Positions 16,625-26,458 of a stretch of DNA of 64,000 nucleotides are shown here, one piece after another. Every line of letters begins with the position of its first letter. The first letter of the stretch is position 1. Below the pieces are notes generated by a model. It had not been told where the DNA came from and made no database searches. It was given only the letters and a program-made list of their open reading frames with translations. The stretch is from contig NZ_VFQE01000001.1 in assembly GCF_006717095.1 (NCBI RefSeq), positions 2,294,001-2,358,000 of the forward strand. Reading direction: 5' to 3'. This DNA comes from Blastococcus colisei. GTDB taxonomy: Bacteria; Actinomycetota; Actinomycetes; Mycobacteriales; Geodermatophilaceae. Position numbers and translations under genes: made by a program.

Positions 16625-18253
16625 TCAGGCCCGATCGGTGACGACGCGGTCGCGCCCCGCGCGCTTGGCCAGGTACAGGTGCGCGTCGGCGCGGCCGAGC
16701 ACCTCCGGCGGCGAGGTGTCGGTGCGGCCGGCGGTGCCGGCGGCGCCGATGCTGGCCGTCACCGGCAGGTGGCCGGTGAGCTCCGCCCAGGGGTGCGTCC
16801 GGATGCTCCGCCGGACCTCCTCCAGCCGCTGGGCCGCCTCGTCGTCGTCGCCGCCGACCAGGACGAGGAGGAACTCCTCGCCGCCCATCCGCGCGACGAA
16901 CGACGCGGTGCCGGCAGCTGAGCAGGCCTCCTGGAGCAGCTCGGCGACGGTGCGGAGCACCCGGTCTCCGACCTCGTGGGACCAGGTGTCGTTGATGCTC
17001 TTGAAGTGGTCCAGGTCGAGCAGGGCGACGGTGACGGTCGTCGTCCCCGCGGTGGCCTGGTCGAGCAGCCCCGGCAGGTGGTCGTCGACGTACCGGCGGT
17101 TGTAGAGGCCCGTGAGCGGGTCACGCAGGGAGAGCTCGCGGTAGCGGCGGGTCTGCCGCCGGGCTTCCGTGGTCTCGTACATCGCCTGGAGCGCGCGGGC
17201 CCGGGCGTCCCGCTCTGCCGACTGCAGGTCCATGAGCTCGTCGGAGTAGAGCTTGTGCTCCTCGTAGGCCGCCCGGAAGTCGCCGTATGCGGCGTGCAGC
17301 TCCGCCTGCTCCCGCCGGGCACGCACGCGGATCGAGGTCAGCCCGTGCTCCTCGCACCGGCGCACGCAGTCGTCGAGCGTCGTCCGGGCCTCGTCGAGGT
17401 GGCCGCGACGGCGCCGGACCTCGGCCACGGTCAGCAGGAAGTCCGCACCGGCGTCCCCGTCGCGCGAGGCGTCGAGGGCCTCCGGGCACAACCCGGGCAG
17501 CATCGCGGTCTCGGCGTCCTCGAGGCGGCCCAGCTCCATCAGTGCCCGGCCCACGGTGTCCAGCTGGCCGACGCGCAGGGGCACGTCGTGCCGGGCGGCC
17601 AGGTGCTGGAGCTTGGTGCTCCAGACCAGCGCCTCCTCGAAGGCGCCGGCGACGGTCTCGCAGTACGCCCGGTTGTTGAGCGCGAGCAGCTGGCGGCCGA
17701 TGTCGCCGAGCTCCTCGGCGAGCTGCAGGACGTCGTCGTAGCGCTCCCGCGCCGCGACGTCGCCGCTGAGGCCGAGGCAGTCGGCGAGCCGCGCCAGATG
17801 GTCGATCCGCACCTCGCGCCCGGCGTCCTCGGCCAGCAGTTCCACGGCGCGGACGGCGTGCTCGAGGGCCAGCGAGAGGTCTCCCAGCTCCTGGAAGGCG
17901 GCGGTGAGCACGAAGTGGCTGCGGGCCTGGAGGTGCCGCGAGTCGTGCTCCGTGGCCCAGCGCTGGATCTCCTGCACCCGCCGTCCGGCCTCCGCCACGT
18001 TGCCGCGCCGTCGGAGCAGGTCGGCCTGGACGAGGCGGGCGCGCAAGGCCAGGTCGGTGCGGCCGAGGTGCTCGGCGGTGGCGGCAGCCAGCTCCGCCCG
18101 CTCGGCGATGTCGTCGCGGTCGAATCGCGAGAGGTTCTCCAACTCGCCGATCGACGCCGCCAGCTCGCGGGCGCGTACGCCGGCGAGCGGCGAGGACGCA
18201 GCGGGACTGCGCTCCTCGCTCGCCGCGTCGTGGACGTCCGCGGTGCTGGTCAC
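16625..18253 (-). CDS. TPR-repeat diguanylate cyclase (GGDEF)
   Basis: 542-residue cytoplasmic protein. Residues ~40-340 are a run of helical TPR-like repeats, followed by a coiled linker (~345-372) and a GGDEF domain with RDPLTGLYNRRY at 378-388 and the active loop MGGEEF at 456-461. The catalytic residues of a cyclase making c-di-GMP are present. No RxxD inhibitory site is seen just before the loop, so product feedback may be absent. The start GTG 18253 has GGAG four bases before it; the open frame continues upstream with no better start. It diverges from the LLM oxidoreductase gene. The signal sensed by the repeats is unknown. Confidence 0.9.
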   Translation of the reverse strand: MTSTADVHDAASEERSPAASSPLAGVRARELAASIGELENLSRFDRDDIAERAELAAATAEHLGRTDLALRARLVQADLLRRRGNVAEAGRRVQEIQRWATEHDSRHLQARSHFVLTAAFQELGDLSLALEHAVRAVELLAEDAGREVRIDHLARLADCLGLSGDVAARERYDDVLQLAEELGDIGRQLLALNNRAYCETVAGAFEEALVWSTKLQHLAARHDVPLRVGQLDTVGRALMELGRLEDAETAMLPGLCPEALDASRDGDAGADFLLTVAEVRRRRGHLDEARTTLDDCVRRCEEHGLTSIRVRARREQAELHAAYGDFRAAYEEHKLYSDELMDLQSAERDARARALQAMYETTEARRQTRRYRELSLRDPLTGLYNRRYVDDHLPGLLDQATAGTTTVTVALLDLDHFKSINDTWSHEVGDRVLRTVAELLQEACSAAGTASFVARMGGEEFLLVLVGGDDDEAAQRLEEVRRSIRTHPWAELTGHLPVTASIGAAGTAGRTDTSPPEVLGRADAHLYLAKRAGRDRVVTDRA

Positions 18254-18356
18254 AGCACTCCATCGGCCGCCCGTCCCCGCACCTTGAGCGCCTGCCCGAC
18301 GTGATCTACCCCGCACGGGTGCGCCCGGCCAGGTGCGGCCTGCTTGACTGGCGGCC

Positions 18357-19385
18357 ATGCACCTCGGCGTCGACAGCTTCGTCTCGGCGGTGACCGATCC
18401 CGCCACGGGGCACGTCGTCGGACCCGAGGAGCGGATGCAGCACCTGCTGGAGGAGATCGAGCTCGCCGACCGCGTCGGGCTCTACTCGTTCGGCATCGGC
18501 GAGCACCACCGCAGCGAGTACTACGACTCCGCCCCGCCGGTGATCCTGGCGGCCGCGGCGGCACGGACGTCCCGCATCCGGCTGGGCAGCGCGGTCGCCG
18601 TGCTGAGTGCGGCCGACCCGGTCCGCGTCTTCCAGCAGTTCGCCACCCTCGATCTGATCTCCAAGGGCCGGATCGACCTGGTGGTCGGGCGCGGATCGTT
18701 CACCGAGGCGTTCCCGCTGTTCGGCCTGAGCCTGGCCGACTACGACTCGCTGTTCACCGAGAAGCTCGACCTGCTGCTGCGCATCCGGGAGTTCGAGCAC
18801 GTCACCTGGTCCGGCCGGCACCGTCCCGCCCTCACCGGGCAGGGCGTCTACCCGCGACCGCTGCAGGACCCGCTGCCGATCTGGGTGGGTGTCGGAGGCA
18901 CCCCCGAGTCCTTCGTCCGGGCCGGCCTGCTCGGGCTGCCGCTCATGGTGGCGATCATCGGCGGGGAGCCCCGGCAGTTCGCGCCGCTCATCGACCTCTA
19001 CCGCCGGGCCGGTGCGCAGGCGGGTCACGCTCCCGAACAGCTGCAGGTGGGGCTGCACGTGTTCGGCTTCGTCGCCGAGAGCACCCGGGCCGCGGCCGAC
19101 ACCATCTACCCCGGCTGGCACGAGATGTTCGAGAAGGTCTCCCGCGAGCGGGGTTTCGCGCCGCCCACCCGGCGGCAGTTCGACGCGACCAGCGGGCCGG
19201 ACGGCGCCTTCTTCATGGGCGACCCGGAGACCGTGGCCACCAAGCTCGCGCGGGTGGACGAGCAGCTGGGCGGGGTGGATCGCATCTCGCTGCAGATGAC
19301 CAACCCACGCCTGGCCCACGCCGACCTGCTGCGCGGCATCGAGCTGCTGGGCACCGAGGTCGCGCCCCGGGTCGCCGGGATCTGA
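18357..19385 (+). CDS. LLM-class flavin-dependent oxidoreductase
   Basis: 342-residue luciferase-like monooxygenase fold protein. Typical segments are FGIGEHHRSEY (flavin/substrate site), TSRIRLGSAV, GRIDLVVGRGSF and PIWVGVGGTPESF. Actinobacterial members use FMN or F420; the sequence alone does not decide which. ATG 18357 gives the normal N-terminus. It stands alone between a divergent GGDEF gene and a convergent DNA ligase gene, so the substrate is unknown. Confidence 0.88.
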   Translation: MHLGVDSFVSAVTDPATGHVVGPEERMQHLLEEIELADRVGLYSFGIGEHHRSEYYDSAPPVILAAAAARTSRIRLGSAVAVLSAADPVRVFQQFATLDLISKGRIDLVVGRGSFTEAFPLFGLSLADYDSLFTEKLDLLLRIREFEHVTWSGRHRPALTGQGVYPRPLQDPLPIWVGVGGTPESFVRAGLLGLPLMVAIIGGEPRQFAPLIDLYRRAGAQAGHAPEQLQVGLHVFGFVAESTRAAADTIYPGWHEMFEKVSRERGFAPPTRRQFDATSGPDGAFFMGDPETVATKLARVDEQLGGVDRISLQMTNPRLAHADLLRGIELLGTEVAPRVAGI

Positions 19386-19407
19386 TCCCTGACCGCTGGA
19401 GTTCGGT

Positions 19408-20952
19408 TCAGCCGCCGGCGAGCAGGGCGCGGACCGCGTCGAGGGTGTTCGCCTCGGCGGGGGACTTGTCCGGGCGGTAGCGCAGCACGCGGGCGAAGCG
19501 CAGGGCGACCCCGCCGGGATACCGGGTGCTGCGCTGCGCCCCGTCGAGGGCGATCTCGACGACCAGTTCCGGCCGGAGCACCAGCCCCCACTCGGGTCGT
19601 TCCCGCGCCAGCTCGGGGAAGGTGCGGGTCTGCCAGTCGAGCAGCTCGTCGGTCATCCCCTTGAAGGTCTTGCCCACCATCACCGGCTCGCCGCCGTCGG
19701 GGTCGCGGGCGCCGAGGTGGATGTTCGACAGCTTCCCGGTGCGGCGGCCGTACCCCCATTCCGCACCGATGACGACGAGGTCGAGGGTGTGCACCGGCTT
19801 GACCTTCTGCCAGGCCTTGCCGCGTCGTCCGGCGGCGTAGGCGGCGTCCAGCGCCTTGACCACGACCCCCTCGTGGCCGGCGGTGAGCGCGTCGTCGAGC
19901 ACCTCGGCCGCCTGCTCCGGGCGGGGGGAGCGGACGCCGGGCATCCGCAGGGCGGCGTGCTCGTCGGCGGCCAGCAGCTCGGCCAGGGCGTCCAGCCGGA
20001 CGTTCAGCGGCTCGTCGAGGAGGTCGCGGCCGTCTACGTGGAGCAGGTCGAAGAAGAACGGGCTGAGCAGCACGCCCTCCTCGACCATCTCCCCGCCCAC
20101 CCCACTGCCGAAGCGGCTCATCGTGTCCTGGAAGGCACGCGGCCGGCCGTCGTCGTCGAGGGCCAGGGTCTCGCCGTCCAGGACGGCGGTGGAGCAGGGG
20201 AGCGCCCGCACCCGGTCGACGAGCTCCGGGACGCCGTCGGTCACCTCCCGCAGCGTTCGTGTCCACACCCGCACCTCGTCGCCGTCCCGGTGCACCTGGA
20301 TGCGGGCGCCGTCCAGCTTGAACTCCACCGTCACGTCGTTGCCCAGATCGGCGAGCGCGGCGTCCAGCGAGGAACCCGGGCTGGCCAGCATGGGCCGGAC
20401 GGGGCGACCGACCTGGAGGCGTACAGCGTCCAGCGCCTCGACACCGCCGGCGAGCGCGGCGGCCGCCGTCTCGGGCAACCTGCCGGAGAGCATGAACGCC
20501 CGGCGGACGCTCGTGGCCGGGACGTCGGCCGCCGCCGCGACGGCGTCCAGCACGACGCCCTCCAGCGCCCCTTGGCGTAGCTCGCCGGCGAGCAGCCGAA
20601 CGAGGAACTGCCGTTCGTCGGCGGTGGCGGCCGACAACAGGGCCGTGAGGACGGCGTCGCGCCGGGCGGCGGAGCCCGCGCCGGAGGTCGCCGCGAGGTC
20701 CGCGAGGCCCTGGTCGACGGCGGCGACCGTCAGCGACGACGTCGAGGCAGGCGCCCCGCCCGTCCGCGACAGCGTGCGCCAGCCGACGCCCAGCCGCCCC
20801 TGCCGGATCTCGCCCGACAGCCAGGCGGTCACCGGCTCGACCTCGCCCCGGCCGGCCTGGCGCAACACCTCCGCGATCGTCCCGGCCTTCGCGGTGCGCG
20901 ACCGCGTGGCCGCGACGGCCGCGGAGGCGGCGACGACGTCGGCGAACAGCAC
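19408..20952 (-). CDS. ligB: ATP-dependent DNA ligase LigB type
   Basis: 514-residue ATP-dependent ligase, close to the ~507 residues of mycobacterial LigB. Residues 1-200 form the helical DNA-binding domain. The adenylation domain has the nucleophile Lys212 in FKLDGARIQV, then DGETLAL and EGVVVKALD. The OB-fold part has KVKPVHTLDLVV and the C-terminal RFARVLRYRPDK. It seals nicks using ATP and supplements the NAD-dependent LigA. GTG 20952 is the only start giving the usual N-terminus; its ribosome site is weak. Confidence 0.93.
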   Translation of the reverse strand: MLFADVVAASAAVAATRSRTAKAGTIAEVLRQAGRGEVEPVTAWLSGEIRQGRLGVGWRTLSRTGGAPASTSSLTVAAVDQGLADLAATSGAGSAARRDAVLTALLSAATADERQFLVRLLAGELRQGALEGVVLDAVAAAADVPATSVRRAFMLSGRLPETAAAALAGGVEALDAVRLQVGRPVRPMLASPGSSLDAALADLGNDVTVEFKLDGARIQVHRDGDEVRVWTRTLREVTDGVPELVDRVRALPCSTAVLDGETLALDDDGRPRAFQDTMSRFGSGVGGEMVEEGVLLSPFFFDLLHVDGRDLLDEPLNVRLDALAELLAADEHAALRMPGVRSPRPEQAAEVLDDALTAGHEGVVVKALDAAYAAGRRGKAWQKVKPVHTLDLVVIGAEWGYGRRTGKLSNIHLGARDPDGGEPVMVGKTFKGMTDELLDWQTRTFPELARERPEWGLVLRPELVVEIALDGAQRSTRYPGGVALRFARVLRYRPDKSPAEANTLDAVRALLAGG

Positions 20953-21050
20953 CGCGCCATCCTGGCAGGCCGCAGGAACTCCCCCGGTGGGCCGGCGCCG
21001 CGGCGGATCGTGGTGGTGCCGCGGGGCCGGGCCGGACCGAGGATGACGGG

Positions 21051-21464
21051 ATGAGCGTGGATTCCGGCCTCGAACCGGACATGGTGCCGACCCTCGACGA
21101 GTTCCTGCTGGCCCGCATCGCCGAGGACAAGCGGATCGCCGTCGACGCCGCGACGGCCGCCGGCCGGGAATCGTGGCAGGCCGGCGACGTCGCGGTGCCG
21201 TCGCCGGCATCCCTGCACCGAACGGAGCACGTCGCACGGCACGACCCGGCGCGCGTCCTGGTCGAGTGCGCCGCGAAGCGGCGGCTGGTCCTCGCCTGCC
21301 GGGACGCGGGGTTCGACCGGAGCTTCCTCGGCGCACGGCCACCCGGGCTGGCCGACTTCCCGCTCCCACCCCGCGACCAGCACCAGCTCGCCGCTCTCAC
21401 CCTCGGTCTGTTGGCCCTGCCCTACGCCGCCCACCACGACTACCGGCCGGAGTGGCGGCCCTGA
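21051..21464 (+). CDS. DUF6221 family protein
   Basis: 137-residue small soluble protein. The pattern of a short N-terminal helix (DEFLLARIAEDKRIA), the central HVARHDPARVLVECAAKRRL and the C-terminal LLALPYAAHHDYRPEWRP matches the DUF6221 family common in actinobacteria. No catalytic motif is evident and no function is known. It diverges from ligB with a 98-nt gap. Confidence 0.8.
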   Translation: MSVDSGLEPDMVPTLDEFLLARIAEDKRIAVDAATAAGRESWQAGDVAVPSPASLHRTEHVARHDPARVLVECAAKRRLVLACRDAGFDRSFLGARPPGLADFPLPPRDQHQLAALTLGLLALPYAAHHDYRPEWRP

Positions 21465-21530
21465 CGGCCGGCAGGCGGGCACGGTCGGGGCCGCCGGGCG
21501 TCCTCCGGCGGTGGCACGCAGGATGTCGGC

Positions 21531-22760
21531 ATGGCTGAGAGCGCACGCGACCACGACCTCGTCGTCTTCGGGGCCACCGGCTTCGTGGGACGGCTGCTCG
21601 CCGCCTACCTCGCCGAGCACACCCCGCCGGGAGTCCGCGTCGGACTTGCCGGGCGGTCCCGGACCCGGCTCCTGGAGGTCCGCGCGGCCCTCCCACCGGC
21701 CGCCCGCGAGTGGCCGGTCCTCGAGGCCGACGCCGGGGACCCGGCGTCGCTGACCGCGCTGGCCGAGAGCACGCGGGTGCTGGTGACCACGGTCGGCCCG
21801 TACGCGCGGTACGGCATGCCCGTGGTCGAGGCCTGCGCCGCCGCCGGCACGCACTACGCCGATCTGACCGGCGAGCTGCTGTTCGTCCGCGAGGCCATGA
21901 GCCGGTCCGACGCCGTCGCACGGGAGACCGGCGCCCGGATCGTGCACGCCTGCGGGTACGACTCGATCCCCTCGGACCTCAGCACCTTCCTGCTCGCCGA
22001 GCGGGCCCGCGCCGACGGGGCGGACGGCCTGCGCGACGTCCGTCTGGTCGCCACCCTCCGCGGCGGTCTCAGCGGCGGCACGATCGACTCCATGCGCGCC
22101 CAGGTGGAGGCGCTCCAGGGGGACCCGTCGCTGCGTCGCGTGGCCGGTGACCCGTTCGCGCTCAGCCCCGACCGGGCGGCGGAGCCGGACACACCGCAGC
22201 CGCGGGATGCCGGCCTGCCCGTCCGGATGCCGGACGGACGGTGGACCGCGGCGTTCGTGATGGCACCGTTCAACACGCGCATCGTGCGGCGCAGCAACGC
22301 GCTGCAGGGCTGGGCGTACGGGCGGGGGCTCAGTTACGGCGAGGTCATGGGCGTCGGCCGCGGTCCGCTGGGCGCCGTGACGGCGGCCGGGGTCAGCGCC
22401 GGCCTGGTGGGCGCCGTGTCCGCCCTGAGCTTCGGACCGACCCGCGCGGTGCTGGACCGGGTGCTCCCGGCGCCGGGCAGCGGCCCGAGCGAGGCCGTCC
22501 GCCGCAACGGCTGGTTCCGCATGACCGTCGACGCGGAGACCGAGTCCGGCCGCCGGTACCGGGCGATTGCCGCGGGCAAGGGCGACCCCGGGTACAGGGC
22601 GACCGCCGTGATGCTGGGCGAGAGCGCGCTGGCGCTGACCCTGGACGCTGACCGGCTGCCCGACCGCGCCGGCTCGCTCACCCCGGCGACGGCGCTGGGC
22701 GACGTCCTCGTCGAGCGCCTGCGGGCTGCCGGGCACACCTACGAGGCGACCGGGGTCTGA
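21531..22760 (+). CDS. Saccharopine dehydrogenase-like NAD(P)-binding protein (trans-acting enoyl reductase family)
   Basis: 409-residue protein with an N-terminal Rossmann motif VVFGATGFVGRLLAAYLAEH and the family markers TTVGPYARYG, THYADLTGE and HACGYDSIPSDL. This arrangement is that of the mycobacterial trans-acting enoyl reductase/saccharopine reductase-like group, some of which reduce polyketide-derived lipids. ATG 21531 follows the DUF6221 gene by 66 nt. A lipid substrate is only a guess here, since no polyketide synthase is nearby. Confidence 0.85.
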   Translation: MAESARDHDLVVFGATGFVGRLLAAYLAEHTPPGVRVGLAGRSRTRLLEVRAALPPAAREWPVLEADAGDPASLTALAESTRVLVTTVGPYARYGMPVVEACAAAGTHYADLTGELLFVREAMSRSDAVARETGARIVHACGYDSIPSDLSTFLLAERARADGADGLRDVRLVATLRGGLSGGTIDSMRAQVEALQGDPSLRRVAGDPFALSPDRAAEPDTPQPRDAGLPVRMPDGRWTAAFVMAPFNTRIVRRSNALQGWAYGRGLSYGEVMGVGRGPLGAVTAAGVSAGLVGAVSALSFGPTRAVLDRVLPAPGSGPSEAVRRNGWFRMTVDAETESGRRYRAIAAGKGDPGYRATAVMLGESALALTLDADRLPDRAGSLTPATALGDVLVERLRAAGHTYEATGV

Positions 22761-22827
22761 GCGCCAAGTGTGACGACCCGTAACCCCCACCGGCGTCCCG
22801 CGTTGTCCTACCGAGTTCCCCCCTCGG

Positions 22828-23691
22828 ATGGAGCAACCCGTGCAGCGCATCGCCGCCTGTGTCCTCGCCGCCCTCGCTCTCGTGCTGCTCGGCGCTCCGT
22901 CGACCGCCGGGGCACACGGCCCCCTCCGGTACGTGGCGCTGGGTGACTCCTACAGCGCGGCCTCCGGCGTCCTGCCGCCGGACCTTGCGGCCCCGCCGCA
23001 GTGCCTGCGCTCGACCAGCAACTACCCGCACGTGATCGCCGCCGCGACCGGCGCCCAGCTCATCGACGTGACCTGCGGCGGGGCCGACACCGGCGACTAC
23101 GTCGCCGAGCAGCATCCGGGCGTCGCGCCGCAGCTCGACGCGCTCTCGCGCGACACCCAGCTGGTCACCATGACGATCGGCGGCAACGACAGCGGCGTGT
23201 TCATCAACTCGATCGTCCAGTGCGGGGCCGCCGGCCTGTCGACCCTCGGCACGGGCAGCCCGTGCAAGGACCGGTACGGCTCGTCCTTCGAGGACACCAT
23301 CCGGAACACGACCTACCCGGCGCTGGTGAGCACCCTGCGGGCCGTCCGAGAGGAGGCGCCACGGGCGGAGGTCGCCATCCTCGGCTACCCGTGGATCATG
23401 CCGAGGAGCGGTGGCTGCTTCGACCGCATGCCGGTGGCCGAGGGCGACGTGCCGTACCTGCGCAGTTTGCAGGCCACCCTCAACGACGCCGTCCGGCGAG
23501 CCGCCGCCAGAACCGGGGTGACCTACGTAGACATGGACCGGGTCTCGGAGGGGCACGACGCCTGCCAGCCGATCGGCGTCCGCTGGATCGAGCCGGTGCT
23601 GCAGGGCACGAACGCCGTGGTCGTCCACCCGAACGCCCAGGGAGAGCGGGAGATGGCGGCGCAGGCGATGAAGGTCCTGCGCCTGCGCTGA
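22828..23691 (+). CDS. Secreted SGNH/GDSL-type lipase or esterase
   Basis: 287-residue exported hydrolase. The first ~30 residues form a signal peptide (hydrophobic ACVLAALALVLLGAP ending AGA). SGNH blocks are all present: GDSYSAASG with the nucleophilic Ser, CGGADTGDY with Gly, IGGNDSG with Asn, and VVVHPNAQGE with the catalytic His. Paired cysteines suggest disulfides. It resembles Streptomyces secreted lipases and would hydrolyse esters outside the cell. It stands alone. Confidence 0.9.
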   Translation: MEQPVQRIAACVLAALALVLLGAPSTAGAHGPLRYVALGDSYSAASGVLPPDLAAPPQCLRSTSNYPHVIAAATGAQLIDVTCGGADTGDYVAEQHPGVAPQLDALSRDTQLVTMTIGGNDSGVFINSIVQCGAAGLSTLGTGSPCKDRYGSSFEDTIRNTTYPALVSTLRAVREEAPRAEVAILGYPWIMPRSGGCFDRMPVAEGDVPYLRSLQATLNDAVRRAAARTGVTYVDMDRVSEGHDACQPIGVRWIEPVLQGTNAVVVHPNAQGEREMAAQAMKVLRLR

Positions 23692-23779
23692 GGCCCGTTC
23701 GACCACGCGGGCCGACCGACAGCTCCGCGGGAGGTCGCGCACCGACGATCGGCTCGCCGACCTGGTGGTCGACCGGTGG

Positions 23780-26317
23780 TCAGCGCCCGGCGGCTTCCTG
23801 TCCCGTTCGAATCGCCAGCCCGAGCGCGCGTTCGAGGACGCGGAACCGGTAGGCGGCGCTCAGGACGGTCAACCAGAGGACGAGCGCCGGCAGCACGGTG
23901 AAGAAGACCGGGTCGGCGGCGCCCGTGAGGCCGAAGTAATCGCTGACGGCCGGGATGAACAAGCCGCCGGTGAACACCGCGACGAGCACGACGACGAGCA
24001 CCGCGGGCCGCCGGTCGCCGTCCGGCCGCGTCCAGGACGCGAACAACCGGTTCGGTGGCTTGAGGAAGAGGATGAGCAGGAAGGCGGCGAAGGAGACGAA
24101 GGTGGACAACGCCGTCTGGGCCCCGATGGTGGCCGCCGCCTCGGTGAAGCCGACGTCGTCGGAGGAGAGGCCGGTGTAGCGCTCGAACGCGGTGAGCACC
24201 TCCTCGGGAGTGCCGGAACGGCTCAGCCCTTCGAAGAGGAACGTGTAGTGGTAGGCGTACAGCGCCACGCCGCCGGCGGCCGTGATCACCGCCGCCGGGA
24301 CCACGAATCGGCCCAGGTTCGGGAGCAGGTGCGGGTCCGGTGGGGTCGGGCGCGCCCACGCGGTCAGGAACAGCGTGGGCACTCCGACGGTGAGCAGGGT
24401 CAGGCCGACGTTCGCGGGTGAGTACGGGAAGCCCAGCCCCAGCATGGTGACGGCCAGGATGACGAGGGCCTGGGTGCCGACGCGGGCCAGGAAGACCTGC
24501 ATCGACGTGCCGATGCCGTTGATGATCCGCCGGCCCTCGTGCTGGGCGGGGCGCAGCGCTCCGAGCGAGTCGTCGGTCAGCACGATGTCGGCGACGTCCC
24601 GGGCGACGGCACTGCCGCTCTTCATCGCCACGCCGACGTGCGCCCGCTTGAGGGCGCGGGCATCGTTGACGCCGTCCCCGATCATCGCGACGTAGCGGCC
24701 CTGCCGTCGCAGCGACTCGACGAGCCGCTCCTTCTGCTCCGGGGCGATGCGGCCGAAGACCGTCGTGCGCCCGACGACCCGGTCGAGCTCGGGGTCGGAC
24801 AGGCCGTCGAGGTCCCGACCGGCCACCGGGAGCCCGGCGTCGAGGCCGGCCTGCCGGGCGAGGGCGGCGACCGTGCGTGGGTCGTCGCCGGACACGACCT
24901 TCAGATCGATGCCGTCCCGCGCGAACCCGGCGATGGTCTCGGGCACGTCGGGGCGCAGCTCGTCGGCGAGGGAGACGACGGCGACCGGCTCGAGGGCGGG
25001 CAGGTGCGGTCGTCCGGCGGTGTCCCGGAGCGGCGTGTCGGCGCCGGCCCGAGCGACGACGAGGACCCGCAGGCCCTGCGCGGTCAGGTCGCCCACGGTG
25101 TCGGTGAGCGCCGGACCGGAGAGGTGGGGGGCCAGGCGGTCGGGCGCCCCCAGGACGTAGAGGCCGTCGTCCGTGCGCAGCGCGCTCCAGCGCAGGGTCG
25201 ACGAGAAGGGGATCTCGTCGCGGACGGGCCACACGTCACCAGGCAGCGCGGTGGCCAGTGCCGTGGTGGTCAGGTTCGGTGCCGCCGTGCTCCGGGCCAT
25301 CGAGCCGACCAGTCGCCCGACCGCCTCGGACCCCATCGTCCCGACCGGCTGCACCTCCGCGAGGCCGAGCCGGCCGGTCGTGAGCGTGCCGGTCTTGTCG
25401 GTGCACACCACGTCGACGTTGCTGACCGATTCCACGGCGTTCACCTGCTGCACCAGCGCGCCGCGGCCGCTGCTCTTGGCGGCGCCCACGGTGTAGGCGA
25501 CGGCCACGAGGAAGAACAGGCCGTAGGGCACCAACCCCGAGAGCACGGCGGTGGTCTGCACGACCCGGACCAGGGTGAACCCCTCGAGCGCCGCCTGGAA
25601 CAGGATCGTCACGCTCATCAGCGCGACGAGCAGCATCACCAGGCGCACGACGAACTCGATCCGGTTCTGCAGGGGCGTCCGGTCGGTGGTGGTCTGCCGC
25701 GCGTCGGCGGTCAGCCGGCTGGCGTAGCTGGAGGCGCCGACCTCGCGTGCCAACTGGTGCCCCTCGCCGCCGACGCAGAAGCTGCCCGACAGGAGATCGT
25801 CGCCGGGCAGCTTCCGCAGTGGCTCGGACTCGCCGGTGAGCAGGGACTCGTCGACGTCGACCCGGCCGCCGTCGAGCACCGGCCCGTCGACGACGAGCTG
25901 GTCACCGGGTCGCACGTGGACGACGTCGCCGCGGACGATCTCCTCCGGAACCACCTCGACGTCCCGGCCGTCGCGCACGACGGTGACCCGGCTGCGGTCG
26001 AGCAGCTGCAGCCGGTCGAGCTTGCGCTTGGCCCGGATCTCCTGCACGGCGCCGATCGCCGCGTTGACCAGGCCCAGCCCGACGCTGGTGAAGGCGTCGC
26101 TGTAGCGGCCCAGGGCGAGCAGCGCGGCGCCGATGACGAACAGGATGAGGTTGAAGAAGGAGAAGACGTTCGTGCGGAGGATCCGGGTGTAGCTCCGGGA
26201 CGACGCGCTGACGGCGACGTTCCCCTCACCGCGCCGGTGCCGGACCTCCGCCTCCCGCTGGGTCAGCCCGGCCGCCACCTCGCTGCCGAGCGAGGCACCC
26301 GACTCCTCCACGTCCAT
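23780..26317 (-). CDS. P-type cation-transporting ATPase (CtpE-like)
   Basis: 845-residue membrane pump. The actuator motif TGES is at 161-164, the phosphorylated Asp is 307 in CTDKTGTLT, and the hinge GDGVND is in the second half. About eight to ten membrane segments are visible. The fourth segment reads LVPYGLFFLV in place of the usual PEGL, and no N-terminal heavy-metal domain is present, which argues against a copper/zinc pump. The layout is nearest to actinobacterial CtpE proteins, implicated in calcium transport. The ion is not certain. Confidence 0.88.
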   Translation of the reverse strand: MDVEESGASLGSEVAAGLTQREAEVRHRRGEGNVAVSASSRSYTRILRTNVFSFFNLILFVIGAALLALGRYSDAFTSVGLGLVNAAIGAVQEIRAKRKLDRLQLLDRSRVTVVRDGRDVEVVPEEIVRGDVVHVRPGDQLVVDGPVLDGGRVDVDESLLTGESEPLRKLPGDDLLSGSFCVGGEGHQLAREVGASSYASRLTADARQTTTDRTPLQNRIEFVVRLVMLLVALMSVTILFQAALEGFTLVRVVQTTAVLSGLVPYGLFFLVAVAYTVGAAKSSGRGALVQQVNAVESVSNVDVVCTDKTGTLTTGRLGLAEVQPVGTMGSEAVGRLVGSMARSTAAPNLTTTALATALPGDVWPVRDEIPFSSTLRWSALRTDDGLYVLGAPDRLAPHLSGPALTDTVGDLTAQGLRVLVVARAGADTPLRDTAGRPHLPALEPVAVVSLADELRPDVPETIAGFARDGIDLKVVSGDDPRTVAALARQAGLDAGLPVAGRDLDGLSDPELDRVVGRTTVFGRIAPEQKERLVESLRRQGRYVAMIGDGVNDARALKRAHVGVAMKSGSAVARDVADIVLTDDSLGALRPAQHEGRRIINGIGTSMQVFLARVGTQALVILAVTMLGLGFPYSPANVGLTLLTVGVPTLFLTAWARPTPPDPHLLPNLGRFVVPAAVITAAGGVALYAYHYTFLFEGLSRSGTPEEVLTAFERYTGLSSDDVGFTEAAATIGAQTALSTFVSFAAFLLILFLKPPNRLFASWTRPDGDRRPAVLVVVLVAVFTGGLFIPAVSDYFGLTGAADPVFFTVLPALVLWLTVLSAAYRFRVLERALGLAIRTGQEAAGR

Positions 26318-26458
26318 CCGGCCCGCCCTCCGTCAACCGGCCCGACCGGGACCGTGCGCCCTTCGGAGTCTGCCGGGCCGGGAGGGGCCATGCCCGCCCA
26401 TGGGCGGTTCTCACAGCAGGCGCACAGCCCGCGCTGGGGGCGGTCGGTCCGCCGGCGG

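Noticed and set aside
19106-22850. Long minus-strand frames over the ligase and saccharopine-like genes
   Set aside because: Their translations are Arg/Gly/Pro/Ala-rich without family motifs, while the chosen frames carry clear catalytic motifs.
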